From an uncultured Acidobacteriota bacterium (GTDB lineage: Bacteria; Acidobacteriota; Polarisedimenticolia; Polarisedimenticolales; JAIQFR01): a stretch of 47,591 bases of DNA. This document shows positions 17,398 to 25,898 of this stretch, piece by piece; the stretch's first letter is position 1; the number at the start of each line of letters is the position of its first letter. The position numbers and the translations under genes were made by a program. The notes under the pieces are model-generated. The model was not told the origin of the DNA, made no database searches, and saw only the letters and a program-made list of their open reading frames with translations. The stretch is taken from assembly GCA_937864465.1 (NCBI GenBank), contig CALMJU010000019.1, positions 1-47,591 on the forward strand. Reading direction: 5' to 3'.

Positions 17398-18144
17398 ATG
17401 GCGGAGCGGCTGCGCCGCGCGTGGCATGCCCGCGTCGAGGGCGAGGGGGAGCTCGTCCGGCTCGCCGGGGAGGAGGCCCACCACGTCGTCCGGGTGCTGA
17501 GGCTGCGGCCCGGCGATCGCCTGTCGGTCTTCGACGGCGGCGGTCGCGAGTGGGAAGCCGTTCTCGAGTCCGCGGGCGGGTGGGGCGCGGACGTCCGCAT
17601 CGGGCCCGAGATGGCGGGCGTCACCGACCCGTCGTTCCCGGTTTCCGTCCACCAGGCGCTCTGCCGTCCGGAGCGGGTCGAGTGGGCGATCCAGAAGGGA
17701 ACGGAGGTGGGAGCATCCGGCTTCCGGCTCTGGCCCGCGGAGCGATCCCAGGTCGATCCCCCGTCGGCGGAACGGCTCGCGCGACTCGGCCGCGTCGCCC
17801 TGGAAGCCAGCAAGCAGAGCGGCCGGCGGCGCGTGCCGTCGGTCGAGGTCGAGGGCTCCTTGCCGGGCACCGTGCCCCCGGGAGTCGTCGGGCTCCTCCT
17901 GGAGGCGGGGACCGGAGTTCCCCCGATCGCGGTGCGGCTCGCCGAGACCCGGCCGCGCGCGGCGTGGATCGTCGTGGGTCCGGAGGGAGGGCTCTCTCCC
18001 GCCGAGTCCGCCGCGCTCGCCGGAAGCGGGTGGCTCCCTGCCGGGCTGGGGCCGCGGGTGCTGCGGACGGAAACCGCCGGGGTCGTCGCGTGCGCGCTCG
18101 TGCTCCACGCCTGGGGCGATCTGGGGGCGAAGGCGGGCTCTTGA
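17398..18144 (+). CDS. rsmE: 16S rRNA m3U1498 methyltransferase RsmE
   Basis: RsmE methylates N3 of U1498 in 16S rRNA. The 248-residue product has the amino-terminal PUA-like part (EEAHHVVRVLRLRPGDRLSVFDG). The SPOUT-fold motifs are also present: QALCRPERVEWAIQKGTEVGASGF, ERSQVDP, LEASKQSGRRRVP, VVGPEGGLSPAESAAL and LGPRVLRTETAGVVAC. GPEGG and LRTETA form the trefoil-knot SAM site. It starts 4 nt after prmA and is the last gene of the chaperone cluster; ilvE downstream has its own promoter. Confidence 0.96.
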   Translation: MAERLRRAWHARVEGEGELVRLAGEEAHHVVRVLRLRPGDRLSVFDGGGREWEAVLESAGGWGADVRIGPEMAGVTDPSFPVSVHQALCRPERVEWAIQKGTEVGASGFRLWPAERSQVDPPSAERLARLGRVALEASKQSGRRRVPSVEVEGSLPGTVPPGVVGLLLEAGTGVPPIAVRLAETRPRAAWIVVGPEGGLSPAESAALAGSGWLPAGLGPRVLRTETAGVVACALVLHAWGDLGAKAGS

Positions 18145-18170
18145 GGGGAGCGGCCGGGCCTCCCTATAAT
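18141..18170 (+). promoter_or_regulatory. Promoter of ilvE
   Basis: TTGAGG (18141-18146), an 18-nt spacer and a perfect TATAAT (18165-18170). The -35 box overlaps the rsmE stop. Transcription would begin near 18177, giving a leader of about 60 nt before the ATG. Confidence 0.65.
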
Positions 18171-18203
18171 CGCCGGCTCGCCCGGGAAACGGATCGGACC
18201 GCG

Positions 18204-18221
18204 GCGGCGCGGGAGCGCCGC
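18204..18221 (+). promoter_or_regulatory. Hairpin in the ilvE leader
   Basis: GCGGCGC, a GGGA loop and GCGCCGC form a 7-bp stem about 16 nt before the ilvE ATG. It is not followed by a T-run and no leader peptide with branched-chain codons was seen, so a regulatory role is only possible. Confidence 0.25.
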
Positions 18222-18237
18222 GCGCCGGGGAGAAGGG

Positions 18238-19158
18238 ATGGCGTTCACTCCGAGCCGACGGATCTGGATGAACGGGAGTCTCGTTCCCTGGGAGGAGGCG
18301 CGCATCCACGTCCTCTCCCACGTCGTGCACTACGGATCGTCGGTCTTCGAGGGGATCCGGTGCTACGAGACGCGGCGGGGGCCCGCCGTCTTCCGCCTGC
18401 GCGAGCACGTGCGAAGGCTCTTCGACTCCGCGAAGGTCTACCGGATGCCGCTGCCGTACTCGACGGACGCGATCGTCGCGGCCTGTCGCGAGACCGTGCG
18501 CGACAGCGGGCTCGCCTCCTGCTACATCCGTCCCTTCGCGTACCGTGGGTTCGGGGACGTCGGCGTGAACCCCCTCGGATGCCCGGTCGAGGTGGTGATC
18601 GCGGTGTGGGGCTGGGGGGCCTACCTCGGCGCCGCGGCCCTCGAGGAGGGCGTGGACGTGCAGGTCTCGTCGTGGACGAGGCTCGCGCCGAACACGCTCC
18701 CGACCCTCGCGAAGGCGGGGGCGAACTACGCGAACTCGCAGCTCATCAAGATGGAAGCGCTCGCGAACGGCTTCGCCGAGGGGATCGCCCTCGACAGCCA
18801 GGGGTACGTGAGCGAGGGCTCGGGCGAGAACCTCTTCGTCGTGCGAGGCGGACGGCTCGTGACCCCTCCGATGGGGGCGTCGATCCTCCCCGGGATCACG
18901 CGTGCGAGCGTCATCTCGCTCGCGGGGGACGCGGGGCTCGAGGTCGTCGAGCAGAGAGTGCCCCGGGAAGCTCTGTACCTCGCCGACGAGCTGTTCTTCA
19001 CGGGGACTGCGGCCGAGATCACGCCGATCCGGAGCGTGGACCGGATCGAGATCGGTAGCGGGGAGCCCGGTCCGATCACGCGGAAGCTGGTTGCCGCGTT
19101 CCGGGGAATCCTGTCGGGGGACGCCGAGGATCCCCACGGGTGGATGGAGCCGGTCTAG
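18238..19158 (+). CDS. ilvE: Branched-chain amino acid aminotransferase IlvE
   Basis: This PLP enzyme carries out the last step of leucine, isoleucine and valine synthesis and the first step of their breakdown. The 306-residue class IV aminotransferase has [34 protein letters not shown] and [15 protein letters not shown]. It also has [12 protein letters not shown], the PLP lysine K159 in [16 protein letters not shown], and the class IV signature [20 protein letters not shown]. Length and lysine position match E. coli IlvE (309 residues, K160). A D-amino-acid or 4-amino-4-deoxychorismate family member is less likely given EGIRCY and the length. It stands alone with its own promoter and a terminator hairpin. 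Confidence 0.95.
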   Translation: MAFTPSRRIWMNGSLVPWEEARIHVLSHVVHYGSSVFEGIRCYETRRGPAVFRLREHVRRLFDSAKVYRMPLPYSTDAIVAACRETVRDSGLASCYIRPFAYRGFGDVGVNPLGCPVEVVIAVWGWGAYLGAAALEEGVDVQVSSWTRLAPNTLPTLAKAGANYANSQLIKMEALANGFAEGIALDSQGYVSEGSGENLFVVRGGRLVTPPMGASILPGITRASVISLAGDAGLEVVEQRVPREALYLADELFFTGTAAEITPIRSVDRIEIGSGEPGPITRKLVAAFRGILSGDAEDPHGWMEPV

Positions 19159-19206
19159 CGGCCCCTCCCCGGGGTCGCGCAGCACCCGGCCGGGGAACGG
19201 GGCCGC
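19158..19206 (+). terminator. Terminator-like hairpin after ilvE
   Basis: GCGGCCCC-TCCCCGG pairs with CCGGGGA-(AC)-GGGGCCGC: a 15-bp stem with a 2-nt bulge, starting at the last base of the ilvE stop. The downstream bases are GC-rich and then CATTTG, so there is no real T-run. Confidence 0.6.
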
Positions 19207-19217
19207 GCGGCGCGCAT

Positions 19218-19246
19218 TTGACTCCCCACCGTCCGGTCCCTAGATT
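19218..19246 (+). promoter_or_regulatory. Promoter of pilT
   Basis: TTGACT (19218-19223), a 17-nt spacer and TAGATT (19241-19246). Five of six -35 bases match the consensus. Transcription would start near 19253, leaving a leader of about 57 nt before the GTG. Confidence 0.65.
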
Positions 19247-19309
19247 CGACCGCGTCACGGGCCGGCGGCCGGCCCGAAGCGCGGCCCGTGCGGCCGTGGG
19301 GGACGCGTC

Positions 19310-20482
19310 GTGCACATCAACGACCTCCTGAAGCTCGCGACCGATCAGCAGGCTTCCGACCTGCACCTCAAGGTGGGCAGCCATCCGGTCATCCGGGTCG
19401 ACGGGCGCCTGATCCCGCTGGCCGACCAGAAGCGCCTCATGCAGGAGGACACGATCGCGATGGCGTTCAGCATCATGAGCGCCCGCCAGAAGCAGAAGTT
19501 CAAGGACAACTTCGAGATCGACATGGCCTATTCCGTGCCCGGGCTCGGGCGGTTCCGCTGCAGCGTCTTCCAGCAGCGCGGGACCGTGGGCCTGGTGCTC
19601 CGCGTGATCCCCGTGCGGATCCAGACCGTCCGGGACCTCCTCCTCCCGCAGGTGCTCGAGCAGATCGGGGCGGAGAGGCGGGGACTCGTGCTCGTGACCG
19701 GGACCACGGGCTCCGGGAAGTCGACCACGCTCGCGGCGCTGATCGACTACATCAACTCGACGCGGACCGAGCACGTCATGACGATCGAGGACCCGATCGA
19801 GTTCCTGCACCGGGACAAGAAGAGCTTGGTGAACCAGCGCGAGGTCGAGGTCGACACGAAGTCGTTCGCCACCGCCCTGCGATCCGCCCTTCGGCAGGAC
19901 CCCGACGTCATCCTGGTGGGCGAGATGCGGGACTACGAGACGATCGAGACGGCGATCACCGCGGGGGAGACGGGCCACCTCGTGTTCTCCACGCTCCACA
20001 CGCTCGACGCGACGGAGACGATCAACCGGATCATCTCGGTCTTTCCCCCCCATCAGCAGAAGCAGATTCGCCTGCAGCTCGCCGCGGTCCTGCGGGCCGT
20101 CGTGTCGATGCGCCTGGTCCCGCGCGCGGACGGCCGCGGCCGAGTGCCCGCGGTCGAGGTGCTCCGCTCCACGGCCTACATCCGGGACTGCATCGAGAAC
20201 AAGGAGAAGACGAAGCTCATCCACGATGCGATCGTCCAGGGCACGTCCCAGTACGGGATGCAGACCTTCGACCAGTCGCTGTACTGGCTCTACAAGGGCG
20301 ACCTGATCACCCTGGAGGAGGCGCTCCGGCAGGCGTCGAACCCGGACGAGTTCAAGCTCAAGGTCGCGGGGATCCAGTCGACCGCCGACATGTCGCAGGA
20401 GGAAATGGAGCGGATGGTGCAGGGCCCGGACGCCGCGACGCCCGGCGGCTCCGGCTCCGCGTTCGAATTCACGAAGTTCTGA
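19310..20482 (+). CDS. pilT: Type IV pilus retraction ATPase, PilT/PilU family
   Basis: PilT-family ATPases power retraction of type IV pili (twitching motility). The 390-residue product has the amino-terminal PAS-like part (ASDLHLKVGSHPVIRVDGRL) and Walker A GTTGSGKSTT. The Asp box (HVMTIEDPIEF), Walker B (DPDVILVGEMRDYETIETA) and His box (GETGHLVFSTLHT) follow. The carboxy half has IHDAIVQGTSQYGMQTFDQSL, which is closer to PilU than to canonical PilT, and a 40-residue tail. The start is a GTG; a promoter lies about 65 nt upstream. No other pilus structural genes are in the window, although a TPR lipoprotein near 30100 resembles PilW. Confidence 0.93.
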   Translation: MHINDLLKLATDQQASDLHLKVGSHPVIRVDGRLIPLADQKRLMQEDTIAMAFSIMSARQKQKFKDNFEIDMAYSVPGLGRFRCSVFQQRGTVGLVLRVIPVRIQTVRDLLLPQVLEQIGAERRGLVLVTGTTGSGKSTTLAALIDYINSTRTEHVMTIEDPIEFLHRDKKSLVNQREVEVDTKSFATALRSALRQDPDVILVGEMRDYETIETAITAGETGHLVFSTLHTLDATETINRIISVFPPHQQKQIRLQLAAVLRAVVSMRLVPRADGRGRVPAVEVLRSTAYIRDCIENKEKTKLIHDAIVQGTSQYGMQTFDQSLYWLYKGDLITLEEALRQASNPDEFKLKVAGIQSTADMSQEEMERMVQGPDAATPGGSGSAFEFTKF

Positions 20483-20536
20483 TCCGGCGCCGGACCGCTC
20501 CCGGAGGCGGCCCGGACGCCCGCCGGCGGGGGAAGG

Positions 20537-21043
20537 ATGGGCCGCAAGGCGCGGCGCGGGGCCGAGCCGCAACCGACGCTGCTCGAGCGGGCGGCGGCGG
20601 TGGCGGCGCGGCGTCCGCTCTCACGGGCGGAGGTCCGGGAGCGCCTGCTGCGCACGGGCGAGTAGCGCGGCGCCGTGGAGGCCGTCCTCGACCGCCTCGA
20701 GGAAGCCGGCCTCGTCGACGACGCGCGGCTCGCCGCCGGCCTCCTCCTCTCCGGATCGTCGCGACCGGGCCGTGCTCCGGAGCGTCTGTTCCGGGAGATC
20801 GAGAGAAGAGGAATCCCCGCGGAGATCGTCCGGGCCGCCTGGAGGCGCCTCGTCGCGGCCGGCGACGTCGATCCCTCGGGAGGGCTCGAGCGGGAGGCGG
20901 CGCGCCGTCTCGCCGCGGAGGGGGGCGCTCTCGACCGCCGCGGCTTCGCCCGCGTGTATAATGCGCTGCTTCGCGCGGGCTTCGAGCCCGAGGCCGTCGA
21001 GGCGGCGCTGGCGTCTCGCCGGCCCCCCGATCTCGAAGCCTGA
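20537..21043 (+). pseudogene. recX: recX interrupted by an in-frame TAG codon
   Basis: RecX regulates RecA filaments. From the ATG, 42 codons (ending RPLSRAEVRERLLRTGE) are followed by TAG at 20663-20665. The same frame then continues without another stop through VEAVLDRLEEAGLVDDARL, RAPERLFREIERRGIPAEIV and RVYNALLRAGFEPEAVEAAL to a TGA at 21041. Both halves fit the RecX helical repeats and are contiguous, so a single base change explains the break. A GTG at 20675 could restart the second half, but no ribosome site stands before it. recX directly before alaS is a known order (recA-recX-alaS); recA is not here. It could be a true pseudogene, a sequencing error, or a read-through case. Confidence 0.8.
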
Positions 21044-21117
21044 GGGGCCCTCCGCCACGCGGGACGCCCCGCGCTCGGCGCCGGGGAGGCCCCGTGCCCG
21101 GCGGAAAGGACGAGACG

Positions 21118-23796
21118 ATGACCTCGGCCGAGACTCGCCGCACGTTCCTGGAGTTCTTCGCCGAGCGCGGGCACCGGATCGTGCCCAGCTCTCCCCTCGT
21201 TCTTCCGAACGACCCCACCTTGCTGTTCGCGAACGCGGGGATGAACCAGTTCAAGGACGTGTTCACCGGCCGAGAGAGGCGGGAGTGGACCCGGGCCGCC
21301 TCCTCGCAGAAGTGCCTCAGGGTCTCGGGGAAGCACAACGACCTCGAGCAGGTCGGGCGGACGCCGAGGCACCACACGTTCTTCGAGATGCTCGGGAACT
21401 TCTCGTTCGGCGACTATTTCAAGGATGACGCGATCCGCTTCGCGTGGGACCTCGTGACCCGCGTCTTGGGGGTCCCGGCGGACCGGCTGTGGGTGACGGT
21501 GTTCGGGGGATCGGGATCCGCGCCGGCGGACGAGGAGGCGTACGCCCTCTGGCGCGACGCGGTGGGGGTCCCGCCCGACCGGATCCTGCGGCTCGGCGAG
21601 AAGGACAACTTCTGGCGGATGGGGGATATCGGGCCGTGCGGCCCGTGCAGCGAGATCCACTTCGATCTCGGCGAGGACCTTCGCTCGACGGAAGGGGAAT
21701 CGACCCCCGCGACCGACGACCGGCGTTACGTGGAGATCTGGAACCTGGTGTTCATGCAGTTCGAGCAGCGGGCCGACGGGTCCTACGCTCCGCTGCCGGC
21801 GCCGAGCATCGACACCGGGATGGGGCTGGAGCGGATCGCGGCCGTGCTCCAGGACAAGCGCAGCAACTACGACACCGACCTCTTCCGGCCGATCCTCGAG
21901 GCCGCCGCGGCGCGGGCCGGGGCGCGCTACGGGAGCGATCCCGACCGGGACTTCTCCCTCAGGGTGATCGCCGATCACGCACGGGCGCTCTGCTTCCTGG
22001 TCGCGGACGGGGTCGTGCCGGCGAACGACAAGCGGGGCTACGTCCTGCGGCGGATCCTGCGCCGCGCGATCCGGCACGGGCTGAAGCTGGGCATCGAGGA
22101 GCCGTTCCTCCACGAGGTGACGCCGGCGGTCGTCGAGGGCCTCGGAGGCGCCTACCCGGAGCTCCTGGCGGCATCGGACGCGATCCTCGAGGTCGCGCGG
22201 CGCGAGGAGGAGCGGTTCGCCGACACCGTGACCGCGGGAATCCGTCTCCTCGAGAAAGCGATCTCGGAAAGGAAGGAGGGCGAGACCCTCCTCCCCGGCT
22301 CCGAGCTGTTCCGCCTGTACGACACCTTCGGCCTGCCGCTCGATCTCGCCCAGGACATCGCGGAGGAGCGGGGAATCTCGCTGGACCTCGACGGCTTCGA
22401 GCGCGCGATGGCGCTCCAGCGCTCCCGGGCCCAGGCGTCCTGGAGGGCGGGGCACAGGGAGGAGGTCGCCGGCGTCTGGGGCCCCCTGCGGGAGCGCCTT
22501 CATACCCGGTTCGAGGGGTATCGAACGACGAGGCTCGACGGGGTGCGGGTGGCGGCGCTCCTGGCGGCGGGCGAGGTCGTCGAGGCGATCGAGGACGGAG
22601 CGGAGGGGGAGGCGCTGCTCGATGCGACGCCCTTCTACGCCGAGGCGGGAGGCCAGGTGGGGGATACGGGGACCCTCTCGGGGCCGTCCGGCATCGTCCA
22701 CGTTCTCGACACGAGAAGGCCCGCGGAAGGGCTCGTCGCCCACCGCGTCCGGGTCGAGAGAGGACGGATCGCGGTCGGCGACGAGGTCGTCGCCGAGGTG
22801 GACGAGGCGAGGAGGAACGCGATCCGGCGCAACCACACGGCGACGCATCTCCTGCACGCGGCGCTCCGGGAGGTCGTGGGAGCGCACGTGAAGCAGGCCG
22901 GGTCCCTGGTCGCGCCCGAGCGGCTGCGCTTCGATTTCTCCCACTTCGCCGGCCTCACCGAGAGGGCCCTCGCCGACATCGAGTCGCTCGTGAACCGCAA
23001 GGTGCTCGAGGACCTCCCCGTGCGCTTCGAGGAGACCGGCCTCGAGGAAGCGCTCGCGAGCGGGGCGACGGCGCTCTTCGGAGAGAAGTACGGGGAGCGG
23101 GTGCGCGTGGTCCGCGTGGGCGACTTCTCGACCGAGCTGTGCGGGGGCACGCACTGCTCGCGGTCGGGGGAGATCGGGCTCGTGAAGATCCTCCAGGAGC
23201 GCGGGATCGCGGCGGGGACCCGCCGGATCGAGGCGATCACGGGGGAGGTCTCGCTCCGGAGGTTTCGGGAGGACCACGAGACGGTTCGTGCCGTCGAGGG
23301 CTTCCTGTCCGTTTCGAGGGAGGGCCTCCTGGAGGAATTACGAAAACGTTCCGAGCAGGCGAAGGCGCTTCAGAGGGATCTGGAGCAGCAGAAGGTGAAG
23401 CTGGCGCGGGTCGAGCTTGCCCGGAAGGCCTCCGATCCCGAGATTGTAGAGGGGGTGAAGGTCGTCGCCGCCCGCGTCGACGGGCTCTCCGCTGCGGAGA
23501 CCCGGGCGCTCGCGGACGACCTTCGCCGGAGGCTCGGGTCCGGATGCGTGATCCTGGGACGTGCGGAAGCGGACAAGGCCTACCTCCTCGTGACGGTCAC
23601 CGAGGACCTGGCGCCGACCCTGCCCGCGGGAAAGCTGGTGCGGGAGCTGGCGAGGGCGATCGGCGGCGGGGGTGGGGGCAAGAGCGACCTCGCGGAGGCG
23701 GGTGGCAGGGACCCCTCGCGTCTCGACGACGCGCTCGGGACGCCCGCGGTGTCCAGGGCGATCCGGTCGAGGCTCGGAGGAGCAGAGGCTCCCTGA
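21118..23796 (+). CDS. alaS: Alanine--tRNA ligase
   Basis: AlaRS charges tRNA-Ala and edits mischarged Ser and Gly. The 892-residue product has the class II core ([62 protein letters not shown]). The tRNA-binding helices follow, then the editing domain with the zinc site ([12 protein letters not shown] with HxxxH, and [15 protein letters not shown]). A carboxy-terminal DHHA1 (C-Ala) domain ends the protein, with [19 protein letters not shown] near the end. The ATG at 21118 has AAGGA 7 nt upstream and leaves [10 protein letters not shown]; an in-frame GTG at 21094 is less likely. It follows recX and may be co-transcribed with the lytic transglycosylase gene, which begins at its stop. Confidence 0.97.
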   Translation: MTSAETRRTFLEFFAERGHRIVPSSPLVLPNDPTLLFANAGMNQFKDVFTGRERREWTRAASSQKCLRVSGKHNDLEQVGRTPRHHTFFEMLGNFSFGDYFKDDAIRFAWDLVTRVLGVPADRLWVTVFGGSGSAPADEEAYALWRDAVGVPPDRILRLGEKDNFWRMGDIGPCGPCSEIHFDLGEDLRSTEGESTPATDDRRYVEIWNLVFMQFEQRADGSYAPLPAPSIDTGMGLERIAAVLQDKRSNYDTDLFRPILEAAAARAGARYGSDPDRDFSLRVIADHARALCFLVADGVVPANDKRGYVLRRILRRAIRHGLKLGIEEPFLHEVTPAVVEGLGGAYPELLAASDAILEVARREEERFADTVTAGIRLLEKAISERKEGETLLPGSELFRLYDTFGLPLDLAQDIAEERGISLDLDGFERAMALQRSRAQASWRAGHREEVAGVWGPLRERLHTRFEGYRTTRLDGVRVAALLAAGEVVEAIEDGAEGEALLDATPFYAEAGGQVGDTGTLSGPSGIVHVLDTRRPAEGLVAHRVRVERGRIAVGDEVVAEVDEARRNAIRRNHTATHLLHAALREVVGAHVKQAGSLVAPERLRFDFSHFAGLTERALADIESLVNRKVLEDLPVRFEETGLEEALASGATALFGEKYGERVRVVRVGDFSTELCGGTHCSRSGEIGLVKILQERGIAAGTRRIEAITGEVSLRRFREDHETVRAVEGFLSVSREGLLEELRKRSEQAKALQRDLEQQKVKLARVELARKASDPEIVEGVKVVAARVDGLSAAETRALADDLRRRLGSGCVILGRAEADKAYLLVTVTEDLAPTLPAGKLVRELARAIGGGGGGKSDLAEAGGRDPSRLDDALGTPAVSRAIRSRLGGAEAP

Positions 23797-24446
23797 CGTT
23801 CCTCGCGCTGCTGGCGCTCATGGGGCCCGCCGCCGTTCCTTCGGGCGCGATCGCCGCGGACGACCTGCTCTACTACTTCGAGGACGGGGCGATCGTCATC
23901 ACGAACACGCCCGACCGGCGGGACGCGCGTCCGGTCCCATCGGCGTCGCAATTCCATCGCTCGTCCGCCGCGCTCCCGGCGACCCCGTACGATCCCTTCA
24001 TCGCCACCGTCGCGAAGGAGAACGGGCTCGATCCGGCGCTGATCAAGGCCGTGGCCCTCGTCGAGTCCGGCTTCGAGCCGCGCGCGGTGTCCCGCAAGGG
24101 GGCCAGAGGAATCATGCAGCTGATGCCCGCGACGGCGCGGCGCTATGGGGTCGCGGATCCCCACGACCCGTACGAGAGCCTGCGGGCCGGGGCCGAGCAC
24201 CTGCGGGACCTGCTCGACGAGTTCGGCGGCGACGTCTCGCTGGCGCTGGCGGCGTACAACGCGGGAGCGGGCGCCGTGCGGCGGCACGGGGGGGTGCCGG
24301 CGTATGCGGAGACGCGGGAATACGTCCGGCGCGTGCAGGCGCGTCTCGGGGGGGAGCGCCGGCTCCCTTCCGGGAAGCCGACGGCGGCCGCGCTCGCGGT
24401 GACCCTCCAGGTTTCGGGCGACGGCTCCGTGATCCTGTCCAACTGA
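23793..24446 (+). CDS. Lytic transglycosylase (SLT domain), exported
   Basis: Soluble lytic transglycosylases cleave peptidoglycan strands and leave 1,6-anhydro ends. The SLT domain spans about residues 70-180: [21 protein letters not shown] (with the catalytic Glu in VESGF), [40 protein letters not shown] and [20 protein letters not shown]. Before it, [20 protein letters not shown] resembles the DUF4124-type segment common in such proteins. The start is unclear: the hydrophobic core of the signal peptide ([16 protein letters not shown]) begins at a CTG overlapping the alaS stop, and no ATG, GTG or TTG precedes it in frame. The ATG at 23820 would remove most of that core. I give the longer form. 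Confidence 0.85.
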   Translation: MTFLALLALMGPAAVPSGAIAADDLLYYFEDGAIVITNTPDRRDARPVPSASQFHRSSAALPATPYDPFIATVAKENGLDPALIKAVALVESGFEPRAVSRKGARGIMQLMPATARRYGVADPHDPYESLRAGAEHLRDLLDEFGGDVSLALAAYNAGAGAVRRHGGVPAYAETREYVRRVQARLGGERRLPSGKPTAAALAVTLQVSGDGSVILSN

Positions 24447-24539
24447 GGTCCGCGCCGCCTCCTCCCCCGCGGCCCTCCCGGTGGAGTCCAGGATCGAAAT
24501 CCCCGGGAATCCCGTCCCCATGGCTCCGCCTCGTTTTCT

Positions 24540-24573
24540 TGCGGACGAAGAATCCGCAGGATGGCGGGTTTTT
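24540..24573 (+). terminator. Hairpin and T-run between the transglycosylase and the XRE-TPR gene
   Basis: TGCGGA, a 7-nt loop and TCCGCA form a 6-bp stem, followed 10 nt later by GGCGGGTTTTT, one of the few T-runs in this GC-rich window. CCGC and GCGG next to the T-run can also pair. It may end the alaS transcript or be a site for the downstream regulator. Confidence 0.35.
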
Positions 24574-24584
24574 GAAGATCGTCC

Positions 24585-24613
24585 TTGACAACGGTCGGGG
24601 ACCGGGATATCTG
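24585..24613 (+). promoter_or_regulatory. Near-consensus promoter of the XRE-TPR regulator
   Basis: A perfect TTGACA (24585-24590), a 17-nt spacer and TATCTG (24608-24613). Transcription should start near 24620, about 43 nt before the ATG. It has the best -35 box in the window. Confidence 0.7.
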
Positions 24614-24617
24614 AAAC

Positions 24618-24639
24618 TCGAACGGTTCGGCGGGTTCGA
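24618..24639 (+). promoter_or_regulatory. Dyad operator candidate over the transcription start
   Basis: TCGAAC and GTTCGA are a perfect 6-bp inverted repeat with 10 nt between, 22 nt in total, placed just after the -10 box. The size and place fit an operator for a dimeric XRE repressor, most simply autoregulation by the next gene. Confidence 0.45.
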
Positions 24640-24662
24640 AGCGCCGGGGTTTGGGGGGGCGC

Positions 24663-25898
24663 ATGAGCCAATTGGGGAGGCTGGGGCAGGTCCGGAGGCC
24701 GACGTCCGCGGCCGCTCGAGAGAACGGGACGTCGGCAAGGCTCGGAGGGTACCTGAGGCACCTCCGAGAAGGGTACGGGTTCACGCTCCGGAAGGTCGAG
24801 GAGCAGGCGATGGCGCTCGGCGAGGCGATCGACAACTCCCAGCTGAGCCGTTTCGAGAAGGGGAAGGCGATCCCCTCGTTCGAGAAGCTGCGCGCGCTCG
24901 CCAGGATCTTCAACGTGTCGGTGCAGACGTTCTCGGACGTTCTCGACGTCGAGCGCTTCGAGGAGTTCAAGCCGGAGTCCGACGACTTCGACGGGCTTCT
25001 GAGAGCCGGCGACGACCTGATCGGCGCGGGAGACCACGGCAAGGCGTTCGTCGCGTACGAGCGCGCCGTGGAGGTGGCCGGGGCGGGAGACGCTTCCCCC
25101 CGCTCCGCCGAGCGGGCCGCCGAGGCCCGGTGCGACATGGCCGGCGCGCTGCGGGGCCTGGGCAAGCTCGCCATGACCGAGCGCGAGTTCCGGGAGATCC
25201 TGAAGACGCGCTCCCTGCTGAGCCGAAGGACGCAGACGCGCGCGCTTCTCGGCCTCGCCTACGTGTACCGGGAGATGGGCGACTACTACCTGGCGAGCGT
25301 GCTCGCGCGGGAGGCGCTCGATCTCGCCGCGGCCGACGGGGACCTCAAGAACCAGGCGGGCGTGCTCAACTCGCTCGGCACCATCCACCTCGACGAGGGG
25401 GACGCGGAGCGCGCGCTCGGCTATTGCCAGCGCGCGATCCAGGTCCTCGAATCGGTGGGGGGGCAGGAGAGCGCGCGCGCGACTGCCATGACGAACTGCG
25501 GCGCGTGCCTCGTCGCGGTCGGCCGCTGCGACGAGGGGATCCGCTGCCTGCAGGAGGCGCTCGCCCGGGCTCGCGAGCACGGGTTCCGGCGCGTGGCGGC
25601 CGTGGCGCTGTCGCGGCTCGCGGAGGCGCATCTGGAGAAGGGAGACCACGAGAGAGCCTCCGCCTTCCTCGCGGAGTCGGACGCCCTGGCTTCCCGGGCG
25701 GACGAGATGTACAACGACATCCTGTTCCTCAACACGTATTACCGGTGGGAGATGGCCCGCGCGGAGGAGAACCCGACGCGGGAGAAAATCGCGTTCGGCC
25801 GTCTGCGTCACCTCCGGGCGCTGATCGAGAGGCGCTTCCCCGAGGTGGAGCAGTTCGACCGGCACGTGGAGAAGATCGGGAGGAGCCATGCGAACTAA
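24663..25898 (+). CDS. XRE family transcriptional regulator with TPR sensor domain
   Basis: The 411-residue product has an amino-terminal helix-turn-helix of the XRE type at about residues 27-95 (LGGYLRHLREGYGFTLRKVE, then DNSQLSRFEKGKAIPSFEKL and ALARIFNVSVQTF). Some five to six TPR repeats fill the rest: DDLIGAGDHGKAFVAYERAV, ALLGLAYVYREMGDYYLASV, LNSLGTIHLDEGDAERALGY, CGACLVAVGRCDEGIRCLQE and LSRLAEAHLEKGDHERASAF. This layout is that of peptide-sensing regulators of Gram-positives (PlcR, NprR, ComR), and is also common in Acidobacteriota, where the ligand is not known. It has its own promoter and a dyad candidate. The ATG of the small exported protein lies inside its last codons, so the two are translationally coupled. 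The ligand and target genes are inferences only. Confidence 0.85.
   Translation: MSQLGRLGQVRRPTSAAARENGTSARLGGYLRHLREGYGFTLRKVEEQAMALGEAIDNSQLSRFEKGKAIPSFEKLRALARIFNVSVQTFSDVLDVERFEEFKPESDDFDGLLRAGDDLIGAGDHGKAFVAYERAVEVAGAGDASPRSAERAAEARCDMAGALRGLGKLAMTEREFREILKTRSLLSRRTQTRALLGLAYVYREMGDYYLASVLAREALDLAAADGDLKNQAGVLNSLGTIHLDEGDAERALGYCQRAIQVLESVGGQESARATAMTNCGACLVAVGRCDEGIRCLQEALARAREHGFRRVAAVALSRLAEAHLEKGDHERASAFLAESDALASRADEMYNDILFLNTYYRWEMARAEENPTREKIAFGRLRHLRALIERRFPEVEQFDRHVEKIGRSHAN

Noticed and set aside
11626-19185. A very long open frame of about 2,500 codons on the minus strand
   Set aside because: It runs antisense to prfB, hrcA, grpE, dnaK, dnaJ, prmA, rsmE and ilvE. Its protein is Arg/Leu/Pro-rich with no domain; open antisense frames are expected at this GC content.
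20663-20665. TAG read as an amino acid (changed genetic code)
   Set aside because: hrcA, grpE, ilvE and rplS end at TAG, where their families normally end.
20955-20962. TGTATAAT inside recX as an alaS promoter
   Set aside because: It codes the common RVYNAL stretch of RecX and has no -35 box. A role is possible but not supported.
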